Shown: positions 6,747-13,139 of the stretch, one piece after another
How positions within the stretch are numbered: position 1 is the first letter of the stretch
How the letters are laid out: each line of letters opens with the position of its first letter
Origin: Flavobacteriales bacterium UBA7612
GTDB lineage: Bacteria; Bacteroidota; Bacteroidia; Flavobacteriales; Weeksellaceae
DNA: 13,139 nt
Direction: 5' to 3'
Assembly (NCBI GenBank): GCA_002484335.1
Contig: DLJQ01000015.1
Location: 1 to 13,139 of the forward strand
The notes under the pieces: generated by a model
The model's input: the letters and a program-made list of their open reading frames with translations, nothing else
Told to the model about the DNA's origin: nothing
The model's database searches: none
Made by a program: the position numbers and the translations under genes

Positions 6747-7184
6747 TTAAATTTCTTTGTTCCAACGTGGTAATCGATTATTTTCCTTTAAAAAAGTTTG
6801 AAGTAAGTTAACTTCTAAAGCTCTTGGATGATCAAAACACTCTGAATGATATGTTCCATACCATTTAATTTTTAAAGAATTAATACTTTCTATAACCATC
6901 TGTTTTGGTAAAGAATTACGACGAAAATCTCCAAATTGTTTTCCTTTTAAAAAACGACCTCTTAAACCATCTTTTCTAAAAACGATATTTCCTTCTTTAG
7001 ATGTTCTACCACTAATGCCAATATAAAGTAGCTCGTTGGTATCATCATCATAAAATAGATACAAGCCTGCTAATTCATTTGTATTTGGAATGTTACAAAT
7101 TCCACTCAGTTTGGAATTTTGTTTAAAAATAAAGTTTCCTTTTAATTGATAATTTTCTAGGTTTTCTATAAGTTGTGTTAACAT
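6747..7184 (-). CDS. GIY-YIG nuclease family protein (145 aa)
   Basis: A small single-domain protein with the full set of GIY-YIG residues: GLYLF at 40-44 (the GIY strand), LLYIGISGR at 52-60 (the YIG strand), a catalytic Arg in LRGRF at 74-78, the metal-binding Glu124 in RALEVNLLQTFL, and Asn142 in LPRWNKE. Such domains make single- or double-strand DNA cuts with one metal ion and occur in homing enzymes, UvrC, and some restriction enzymes such as Eco29kI. There is no extra DNA-binding domain, so specificity must come from partners or from the first 38 residues. The ATG at 7184 is two bases after the stop of the NucS-like nuclease gene, indicating coupled synthesis. Its function in the hsd operon is inferred to be auxiliary restriction. 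Confidence 0.85.
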   Translation of the reverse strand: MLTQLIENLENYQLKGNFIFKQNSKLSGICNIPNTNELAGLYLFYDDDTNELLYIGISGRTSKEGNIVFRKDGLRGRFLKGKQFGDFRRNSLPKQMVIESINSLKIKWYGTYHSECFDHPRALEVNLLQTFLKENNRLPRWNKEI

Positions 7185-7186
7185 AA

Positions 7187-7867
7187 TTATATTTCTATTT
7201 GATGAAATTTTAATTGCTCATTAATATCTTTAATAGATTTATCATATTTATAAACAAACCACTTAAAATGTTTTCTTTGGCTTCCTAACAATCCTTTAAA
7301 AGCATATTTTATCTTTAAATTTTCTTCACCAGTAATTAAATACATTTTTATTTTAGAAGAATTTTTTTCAATATTATTTTCTAGTAAAATACCTTTATAT
7401 CTCAATAATTGTTCGATAATTCCTATGGAATTTTTACTTTTCTTAAGTTCAACAATTATTGTGTTATTTTCTTTATCTTTACCGATGTAATCAACTTTAT
7501 CTTCTGTACCTCTTAATAATTTTTGATTATCAAATTCTTTAATACCTATTTTTTTTAATAGTTTGTGTTTTATTATAAAATTTTCTAATTCTCTTTCTGA
7601 CTCGAAATCATCTTTAGTTTTGTTTATAATATGATTTGTAATACATATTTTTTCTTCTTTTGAAAGATTTTCAGTAGGAATAGGTGAGAAATATAAATTA
7701 TTAGTATCAAAAAAAATCTTTATTTTTTCTCGAGCTTCTTTTACGTTATTGCTATAACCAAATATCTTCAATAATCTTTTATAACCAATTCTTTTTGCCC
7801 CCTTTTTATCAAGAGTTAAATCAATGTCTAATTTAAACTCTTCTAAATTATATAATAATTTCTTCAT
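7187..7867 (-). CDS. NucS-like PD-(D/E)XK nuclease domain protein (226 aa)
   Basis: The C-terminal part (about 88-205) is a PD-(D/E)XK fold of the NucS/RecB-like kind: ESERELENFI (89-98) with the first acidic residue, KVDYIG with Asp126, IIVELKKSK with Glu140 and Lys142, and IEQLLRYKG (151-159), the Q-RY helix typical of these nucleases. The first 85 residues are lysine-rich and helical, perhaps a DNA-binding or partner domain. The gene is among the most AT-rich in the window: 7321-7380 has 9 G+C in 60 by hand count, far below hsdM. This is a sign of separate origin. It begins 14 bases after hsdS and is followed two bases later by the GIY-YIG gene. NucS cuts mismatched or branched DNA, but the low similarity does not allow that to be transferred here. 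Confidence 0.8.
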   Translation of the reverse strand: MKKLLYNLEEFKLDIDLTLDKKGAKRIGYKRLLKIFGYSNNVKEAREKIKIFFDTNNLYFSPIPTENLSKEEKICITNHIINKTKDDFESERELENFIIKHKLLKKIGIKEFDNQKLLRGTEDKVDYIGKDKENNTIIVELKKSKNSIGIIEQLLRYKGILLENNIEKNSSKIKMYLITGEENLKIKYAFKGLLGSQRKHFKWFVYKYDKSIKDINEQLKFHQIEI

Positions 7868-7881
7868 AAATTAATTTTACA

Positions 7882-9210
7882 CTAAGCCCCCAACGCTTCT
7901 CTCAACACCTGTTGTAGCAGTTGCTCGTTGGTAAGTTGGCTTTGTTTTACTTGGGTTTCTAAAGCGTCGCAAACCGCCATCAGCTCATCCAATTTGGCTA
8001 CTATGCGTTCTTGAATTTCTAATGGTGGAAGTGGAATTAAGAATGATCTAATTCTACCTAAATTAAAATTACCAGCAGAACCTCCTTTACTAGAAATATT
8101 TCCTTTTGCATATTTTACACCATAAGGGGAATTAAATACATATGCTAAATATTCTGAAGATAAATGGCTTTTGAATGGTTTAACTAATCCTAAACTTACA
8201 TAAAAAGCAAATTCAATATCTCTGTCAATAACAGCTGTTTCTCCAATACCAGCACCAACTCGAGCTACTAATAAATCTCCTTTTTCGGGAGTTCGATTCA
8301 ATATATAATTTTGATAATCTTCCTCACTTACAAATCTATGTAATTCAGGTTTAAACTTAAATGGTTTTACATTTTGAGCGGATAAAAATATACGACCTTT
8401 TTCAGTATAATTAGGTGTTTGATGAGTACCATCAGTAATGTAGACTGTCAAATCATCTAATTTTGACCAAATCCAATTTTCAGGAACATTAAACATTAAC
8501 CCTTCAAGCATTTCTGCTTCTTGAAGTTTACCTTTCTTTATTTTTTTCTCTTTTACCAATTGGGCTTTTTCGGCTTGTATTTCCACCAAAAGGTCGGCAC
8601 CTGTTGCTCCATTTTGGGTTTCATTGCTGACCAATACACCTTGCATCGCTTCACGCAAAAATGCTTGACGCAAGTCTTTTATTAAATCCAGTTGATGATT
8701 GATTTCTGAAGAAATGTTACTTCCTACGGAATTAACTAACTTTAATTTTTCAACTAAAATCAATTGATTTTTTACACTTGGAATAGATATTTCGAAATCA
8801 AAAAATTTATCTTTTTGTAATCTTATTCTTTGAGTTGTACCATCACTACATATTTTACATATATAATCAAAGAATGATGTTGATGTCAAGAACAAAAAGA
8901 ATTCTTTATTTAATAATTCGGCATTAGGCTCTAAACACCAAAAGTCATTTGTAATAATAGCACCTTCTAATTCTTCTGGAACGATTCCAAAAGCACCGTT
9001 TCTTGCATCAATACCCGATAAGATAAAATCACCGCTTGAAACATAAAACATACTTGATTTTATATTTACACCTAATTCTTCATCACGTTGTATTACTCCT
9101 TTATGGTAAAGTTTTACAGTGACTCTTTTATAAAGTTTTTCAGGTTCTATTTTAGCTGATACTTTTTTCCTTTTAACAAGTTGAGATAGCTTATAACTTT
9201 TAAATTCCAT
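7882..9210 (-). CDS. hsdS: Type I restriction-modification specificity subunit HsdS
   Basis: HsdS (442 aa) recognises a two-part DNA target and holds the HsdM and HsdR subunits together. Residues 1-150 are target-recognition domain 1. Residues 150-245 are the central conserved spacer, with QLDLIKDLRQAFLREAMQG (173-191) and the linker into VPENWIWSKL (242-251). Residues 250-395 are target-recognition domain 2. Residues 393-442 are the C-terminal helix (PLPPLEIQERIVAKLDELM, ending LLQQVLREALG). LRQAFLREAMQG in the spacer and LLQQVLREALG at the end are the usual internal repeat of the subunit. The start codon overlaps the hsdM stop by one base (TAATG), so the two are translationally coupled. The conserved parts are GC-richer than either recognition domain (29 of 60 at 8581-8640 against 15 of 60 at 8701-8760 and at 8161-8220), as expected if the domains are exchanged. 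The target sequence cannot be read from the protein. Confidence 0.96.
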   Translation of the reverse strand: MEFKSYKLSQLVKRKKVSAKIEPEKLYKRVTVKLYHKGVIQRDEELGVNIKSSMFYVSSGDFILSGIDARNGAFGIVPEELEGAIITNDFWCLEPNAELLNKEFFLFLTSTSFFDYICKICSDGTTQRIRLQKDKFFDFEISIPSVKNQLILVEKLKLVNSVGSNISSEINHQLDLIKDLRQAFLREAMQGVLVSNETQNGATGADLLVEIQAEKAQLVKEKKIKKGKLQEAEMLEGLMFNVPENWIWSKLDDLTVYITDGTHQTPNYTEKGRIFLSAQNVKPFKFKPELHRFVSEEDYQNYILNRTPEKGDLLVARVGAGIGETAVIDRDIEFAFYVSLGLVKPFKSHLSSEYLAYVFNSPYGVKYAKGNISSKGGSAGNFNLGRIRSFLIPLPPLEIQERIVAKLDELMAVCDALETQVKQSQLTNEQLLQQVLREALGA

Positions 9211-10655
9211 TAACCAATCGCTTGTTTAAGTTGTCCCATTAAGGTTTGTGTTTGTTGCAAAGACGTGGCTAATTGCTCCATCAACTCGGCAGAAGAAAAT
9301 TCTTGTACTTCTTCTGCTTTGTGCGGGTTTTTAATGTCCAAATCAAAGTTTCGGGCTTTTAATTCGTCTATCGTTACTTTCCAACAAACCTCAGATTCTT
9401 GGCGGTTGTTCAACCACGAGGTAATCGGCTCAAACTCGCTTTCTTTTATCGGTTTGGTTTTGTTGTAAGCTTTTTGTCCTTCAGGCAAACGGTGTTCGTA
9501 ATACCATACTTCTTGAGTCGCGTAATCTGCTGTTTCGTTGTTGTGGTGTACTTTCTCAAAAAACAATAAGTTCGTCGCTACCGTGGCATACGGCTGAAAC
9601 ACCGAGTTCGGCAAACGCACTATGGTATGCAAACGGCAATCTTTCAATAGCTTTTCGCGGATGCGTTGTTTTACGCCATCACCCGTTAGCGAACCATCAG
9701 GCAATACAATCCCTGCGCGTCCACCTACTTTTAGCAAGTGAATCATCAAAATCAAAAACAAATCTGCCGATTCTTTGGTACGGTAGTTTTGCGGAAAGTT
9801 ATTTTCGTTGTTGTTAGATACTACACCACCAAAGGGAGGATTCGCCAAAATGACATCTACACGGTCTTTTTGTTTGTATTCAGTCAACGGTTGATCTAAC
9901 GAATCACGATACGTAATATTTGGTACTTCGATATCGTGTAAAATCAAATTGGTCGTTGCTAACAAATATGGCAAAGGTTTGTGTTCCCAACCAATGATGT
10001 TGTCTTGTAAGGTCTGACGATCTTCTACAGAATCGACTTGTTGATAAATGTGCTCGATAGCCGCTGTAAGATAGCCTCCCGTACCACAAGCTGGATCTAG
10101 AATACGCTCGCCCAATTGTGGATTTAGCGTTTTTGTAATAAACTGCGTAATGGCACGAGGCGTGTAATACTCACCTGATGAACCAGCACTTTGCAGATTT
10201 TTTAATAATGTTTCATAAATATCTCCAAAAGCGTGTTTGTCTTTGGTGCTGTTGAAGTCGATTTCGTTCAACTTATTCAACACCTGACGAATGTGCACAC
10301 CTTTTTTCATGTAGTTGTTGTTGCCCTCAAACACTTCACGTACAATCACTGCACGTTTATTGCCCGTACTAATATCTAAGTTGCGCAAAGCTGGAAACAA
10401 CTTTTGGTCGATGAACTCTAATAATTCATCACCCGTGATACCTTCATCATCACTTGCCCAGTTTTCCCAACGGTATTCTGTTGGTATAGGCGATATATAA
10501 TTATCGTTTAATAACTCTAATTCTTGATCTTTATCGGAAAAAATTTTTAAGAAAAGCATCCAACCTAATTGTTCTAAACGTTGTGCATCACCGTTTAGTC
10601 CATTGTCTTGCCTCATTGTTTTTCTGATGCTATCTAAAATTCCTGATATACTCAT
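9210..10655 (-). CDS. hsdM: Type I restriction-modification DNA methyltransferase subunit HsdM
   Basis: HsdM (481 aa) transfers a methyl group from S-adenosylmethionine to N6 of adenine in the target chosen by HsdS, protecting host DNA. The N-terminal helical domain (about 8-130) is followed by GEYYTPRAI (161-169), the S-adenosylmethionine motif LDPACGTGGYL (186-196), and the catalytic NPPF motif at 272-275 within ILANPPFGG. All are intact. The C-terminal 60 residues form coiled-coil-like helices that contact HsdS. The gene is much GC-richer than its neighbours (hand counts of 26 to 31 G+C per 60 at several points, against 9 to 15 in the accessory genes). It starts 32 bases after the GIY-YIG-like gene and overlaps hsdS by one base. 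With HsdS it can act as a methylase without HsdR. Confidence 0.97.
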   Translation of the reverse strand: MSISGILDSIRKTMRQDNGLNGDAQRLEQLGWMLFLKIFSDKDQELELLNDNYISPIPTEYRWENWASDDEGITGDELLEFIDQKLFPALRNLDISTGNKRAVIVREVFEGNNNYMKKGVHIRQVLNKLNEIDFNSTKDKHAFGDIYETLLKNLQSAGSSGEYYTPRAITQFITKTLNPQLGERILDPACGTGGYLTAAIEHIYQQVDSVEDRQTLQDNIIGWEHKPLPYLLATTNLILHDIEVPNITYRDSLDQPLTEYKQKDRVDVILANPPFGGVVSNNNENNFPQNYRTKESADLFLILMIHLLKVGGRAGIVLPDGSLTGDGVKQRIREKLLKDCRLHTIVRLPNSVFQPYATVATNLLFFEKVHHNNETADYATQEVWYYEHRLPEGQKAYNKTKPIKESEFEPITSWLNNRQESEVCWKVTIDELKARNFDLDIKNPHKAEEVQEFSSAELMEQLATSLQQTQTLMGQLKQAIG

Positions 10656-10687
10656 TGTTGTATTGTTGTTCTTTTTAATATATATAA

Positions 10688-11242
10688 TTAATGTCCACTT
10701 CTTCCTAAAAGTGGTTTGACTTGCAAATGTAAGCCTGATTCAAGTATTTCTAAAATATCAGTGTCTTTATCTTCCTCACATAAATCTACTGAAGCGTAAT
10801 ACAATTTAAATTCAATATGTTTAAATTGCTCATGCCAATTTTCCAAATGCAAACCATATGTTCCTTTAGGAGTTGGTTTTAAATGAGAATTAAATCTGCT
10901 TTGTAATTTTCCTTTTGATTTTCCGATATACAAAATATTGTTTAATCCATTACCTATATTACCATTAACACGAGGGTATTTAGTGGTTTTGTCTTCGGTT
11001 TTTAAATTGGTAATATGTTCGCAAATTGTTTCTACATCACTATTCTTTATATTATTGAGTTGAATAAAATAGATACAATTTTCAAGCATACCTATTTCTG
11101 GATTTAATTTCCCAGTTTTAATTGATTCTGTTAAATCTATTGAGTTAAATTTTATATCCTCTGAATAATCAAGTAGTTTTTTATTCAATTGATTAATATG
11201 CTGAATATAATTTTTTGTCGCTTGTAGGATATTTAATGGCAT
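10688..11242 (-). CDS. Divergent GIY-YIG-like protein between hsdR and hsdM (184 aa)
   Basis: The central and C-terminal parts resemble a GIY-YIG nuclease: CIYFIQL (56-62) in place of the GIY strand, NILYIGKSKGKLQSRFNSHL (102-121) giving the YIG strand, Arg116 and His120, then EILESGLHLQVKPLLGRSG (165-183) with Glu168 as the candidate metal ligand. Two features are unusual. The first glycine is Cys56, and about 45 residues (63-103) separate the two strands where 10 or so are usual. The first 50 residues are a helical extension. Activity is probable but not certain. The ATG at 11242 is five bases after the stop of the preceding nuclease gene. The pair 'PD-(D/E)XK, then GIY-YIG' is repeated downstream of hsdS by unrelated members of the same folds. 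Confidence 0.75.
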   Translation of the reverse strand: MPLNILQATKNYIQHINQLNKKLLDYSEDIKFNSIDLTESIKTGKLNPEIGMLENCIYFIQLNNIKNSDVETICEHITNLKTEDKTTKYPRVNGNIGNGLNNILYIGKSKGKLQSRFNSHLKPTPKGTYGLHLENWHEQFKHIEFKLYYASVDLCEEDKDTDILEILESGLHLQVKPLLGRSGH

Positions 11243-11247
11243 GATTT

Positions 11248-12411
11248 CTAGTTAAAAATGTTTTGGTTAGCTAAAATAATTTGAGATAACTTATCAATTT
11301 TGGATCTTTGTTCCTCCATAATTTGTTTATAAATACTTTCAATGTAGTCTTCTTCATAAATTCTAGCGTATTCAATATCATAGAGTTTAATTTCATAAAC
11401 AGCCCAGTCATTATTATAATCTTTTTTCAGATTAGCATTTTCGAATAATTCAATTAACTTATTCCTAAGAATTTTAAAATATGGAGAAATAGCTATTTTA
11501 AATTCAACTCCTTCATTATTAGTCGGGTATCTAAATTCCCATAAAAATGCTTCTCCTTCTTTCCAATCACTTTTCTGTTTGCTTTTGGGAACTATATTAT
11601 TAATTTCTACTGGTAAAAATCTTGAAAAATGTTTGTGATCAGAACCTAAAATAAATCCATCTGCAACTAATAATTCGTTCATTTTTTCTTTGATGATTGC
11701 AATAGAATCAGGTCTATTTGCAATAATAAAATCAAATAACTCTTGATGTTGACGGTATATTTTTTCAGCTAATGAGTTGGCTTCACTTTGTTGCATAACA
11801 TTATTGTTTAAGTTGTCTATATAATCTTTGATGTAGATTAAAACGTGATCTTGGATTGTTCCACTTCTAAGCAGTATCAAATCATTTAAATACTCTAATA
11901 TATGTTTTTGATAAGACGCTTCAATATAAAATTGATTAAGAGAAGCTTCAGTTCCATATTTTGTTAAATAAACAAATATTGGTTTTTTATTTGCGAAATT
12001 TTTTAAAACAGAATCCTTATATTTCTGTAATTGGTTATTGCTTTCAGATGCATTTATCTTATTTTCAATTACCAATAAAGTATTTTCAAATTCTATTAAA
12101 ATATCAATGTTATATTTTTCACGGTGTATAATAATATTTTCATTTAATAATGAATGAATATCAATAACATTTAGATATGATCGATTATCCTGTAAAATAT
12201 CTAACAAAAATCTTTTCAAAAAATAATCGCCGATACCGTGGCTTCCTTTAGGGTCAAACAACCAAGCTAAAAAATGCGAATGGCGTATTTCGAAATGACT
12301 TACTCCTAAAATTTCAAATATATTCGGTTGATTTCTCATTAACTCAAGCTTCTCAAAATCTGAATCTATTAATAAATTGGAGTACAATTCGTTTAATCTT
12401 TTTTCATCCAT
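11248..12411 (-). CDS. PD-(D/E)XK nuclease family-4 protein between hsdR and hsdM (387 aa)
   Basis: A predicted endonuclease of the PDDEXK_4 type. The family signature is RHSHFLAWLFDPKGSHGIGD (43-62), preceded by Glu41; the catalytic core continues with YNIDILIEF (Asp103), LLVIENKI (Glu116 and Lys118) and NNQLQKYKDSV (Gln127, Tyr131). The C-terminal 200 residues, with EGEAFLWEFRYPTNNEGVEF and a final helix, have no function I can name. It shares the DPxxxHG and IENKI blocks and general layout with the protein at 3555-4685, so the operon carries two distant paralogues. Its ATG overlaps the hsdR stop (TAATG), which strongly links its synthesis to that of HsdR. It may be an added nuclease for the type I complex or a separate effector guarded by it; which is inference. 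Confidence 0.87.
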   Translation of the reverse strand: MDEKRLNELYSNLLIDSDFEKLELMRNQPNIFEILGVSHFEIRHSHFLAWLFDPKGSHGIGDYFLKRFLLDILQDNRSYLNVIDIHSLLNENIIIHREKYNIDILIEFENTLLVIENKINASESNNQLQKYKDSVLKNFANKKPIFVYLTKYGTEASLNQFYIEASYQKHILEYLNDLILLRSGTIQDHVLIYIKDYIDNLNNNVMQQSEANSLAEKIYRQHQELFDFIIANRPDSIAIIKEKMNELLVADGFILGSDHKHFSRFLPVEINNIVPKSKQKSDWKEGEAFLWEFRYPTNNEGVEFKIAISPYFKILRNKLIELFENANLKKDYNNDWAVYEIKLYDIEYARIYEEDYIESIYKQIMEEQRSKIDKLSQIILANQNIFN

Positions 12412-13139
12412 TACGCAATACTGTAAATTTCGTTTTCTAATTCTTTAATGGCTTGTAGATATTGATTACGCCCGCCAAAAGATTTTACAATTTCCATTGG
12501 AGAACCAAAGCTTGAGATAGGATTGATTTTCAAAACATCCATCGATTCTAAATTTTCAATTCCTTCATCTGCATATTTATCAATTAAGGCATCAATAACT
12601 TTGGTAGCTTTGTCTCCATATTTTGTAAAATAATTACGTTTTTTTACATTATTTGCTCGTTCCTTACGTGTTAAGGGCGGTTGTTCAAATGCTACGTGAC
12701 AAATAATATCAAATAAATCACATTCTTTGTTTACTGCTTCTAATAATTCATTTACAGGAACACCTTGTTCTTCTAATTCTTTTATAATTGCATCCTTTCG
12801 ATCAGCTTCACTCCATGTTTTTAAAAATTTGTCCATCGATTCAAACTGTTCATTAATTACTTGCTTTGTGTAATCTTTTAATCCAATTGTAATAGGTTTT
12901 CCATTATTATCAAAGTATAATTCACGTTGATTTAATACACTTACATCTACACCATTGACATAGATTTTTTTATGTTTTTCCTTTTTTTCTGTAAAAGGAG
13001 AATCATTAGTATTGTAAGGTGGTTTAGGATCATTAATTATATCCGTTGACTCATCATTATTATCTTCATTTTCAAAATCATCATCGATAGGTTCATTATC
13101 TCCAATAACTTTTACTCGTGTTGGATCTCCATCAAAATT
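12411..13139 (-). CDS. hsdR: Type I restriction enzyme HsdR, C-terminal part (5' end outside window)
   Basis: The frame is open from the right edge to TAA at 12413-12411, giving the last 242 residues. An ATG at 12836 lies inside the gene and is not its start: the reading upstream of it continues without a stop and is protein-like. The visible part begins after the helicase domains with DPTRVKVIGDNEP, then an acidic linker (DDDFENEDNNDEST), KKIYVNGVDVSVLNQRELYF, and the helical C-terminal domain of EcoEI-type R subunits: LKDYTKQVINEQFES, FLKTWSEADRKDAIIKELEE, LFDIICHVAFEQPPLTRKER and NPISSFGSPMEIVKSFGG. This domain binds the methylase core; the nuclease and DNA-translocase domains should lie to the right. 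The type suggests the EcoEI-like (IB) branch. It is the first visible gene of the operon. Confidence 0.93.
   Translation of the reverse strand, partial: NFDGDPTRVKVIGDNEPIDDDFENEDNNDESTDIINDPKPPYNTNDSPFTEKKEKHKKIYVNGVDVSVLNQRELYFDNNGKPITIGLKDYTKQVINEQFESMDKFLKTWSEADRKDAIIKELEEQGVPVNELLEAVNKECDLFDIICHVAFEQPPLTRKERANNVKKRNYFTKYGDKATKVIDALIDKYADEGIENLESMDVLKINPISSFGSPMEIVKSFGGRNQYLQAIKELENEIYSIA

Noticed and set aside
9265..9468. Plus-strand open frame of 67 codons
   Set aside because: It lies wholly antisense to hsdM, whose motifs fix the true frame.
9904..10089. Minus-strand open frame of 61 codons
   Set aside because: It is an out-of-frame reading inside the conserved methylase core of hsdM.
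10315..10500. Plus-strand open frame of 61 codons
   Set aside because: It is an antisense shadow of the N-terminal part of hsdM.
10724..10731. TACATTTG on the minus strand as a promoter for hsdM
   Set aside because: It matches the -7 consensus but lies inside the preceding gene, has no -33 element at the right distance, and such matches are frequent by chance in AT-rich DNA.
12411..12836. A separate 141-aa gene starting at the ATG at 12836
   Set aside because: The frame continues upstream without a stop to the window edge and reads as HsdR, so the ATG is internal.
1..13139. CRISPR array, tRNA, rRNA, insertion sequence or integrase
   Set aside because: No spaced direct repeats, no cloverleaf or CCA-end signature and no transposase or recombinase motif were found on either strand by reading; short or degraded ones could be missed.

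Overview
The window is AT-rich DNA (hand-counted 60-base blocks run from about 15% to 52% GC) from what looks like a member of the Bacteroidota, most likely Flavobacteriales. The pointers are the fragment of a bacillithiol-linked YtxJ protein, a TAnnTTTG-type promoter element, a WYL regulator of the flavobacterial kind and the general codon use. The species cannot be named. No tRNA, rRNA, CRISPR array or intact transposase was seen.

Left edge (1-873): a broken junction. On the minus strand lie the start of an unidentified gene (possibly hipA) and a HipB-like helix-turn-helix gene that has lost its 5' end. At about 318-323 this is fused head-to-head to the 3' two-thirds of ytxJ on the plus strand. 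A noncoding stretch with a 17-bp inverted repeat follows. This is probably an edge of the accessory region, or a deletion scar.

Regulator and unknown pair (874-3307): a WYL-domain transcription factor (plus strand) is convergent, with a 2-base gap, with a two-gene minus-strand operon of unrecognised proteins (349 and 105 aa). That operon has its own promoter, overlapped by an inverted repeat that looks like an operator. This pair is the least explained part of the window.

Small gene and terminator (3308-3552): a 69-aa acidic protein on the plus strand, then a perfect 26-base palindrome that serves as the shared terminator with the long operon coming the other way.

Restriction operon (13139 down to 3555, minus strand): reading in the direction of transcription, the order is hsdR (3' end only in the window), PD-(D/E)XK family-4 nuclease, GIY-YIG-like protein, hsdM, hsdS, NucS-like PD-(D/E)XK nuclease, GIY-YIG nuclease, a decayed gene of about 300 bases, a fused GmrSD-type (DUF262 + HNH) type IV enzyme, and a second PD-(D/E)XK family-4 protein. 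The genes overlap or sit 2-32 bases apart except at the decayed gene. HsdR, HsdM and HsdS form a type I restriction-modification enzyme, and five further nuclease-fold proteins travel with it. The order 'PD-(D/E)XK then GIY-YIG' appears twice, once on each side of hsdMS. HsdM and the conserved parts of hsdS have clearly higher GC than the accessory genes and the two target-recognition domains, which points to piecewise assembly.
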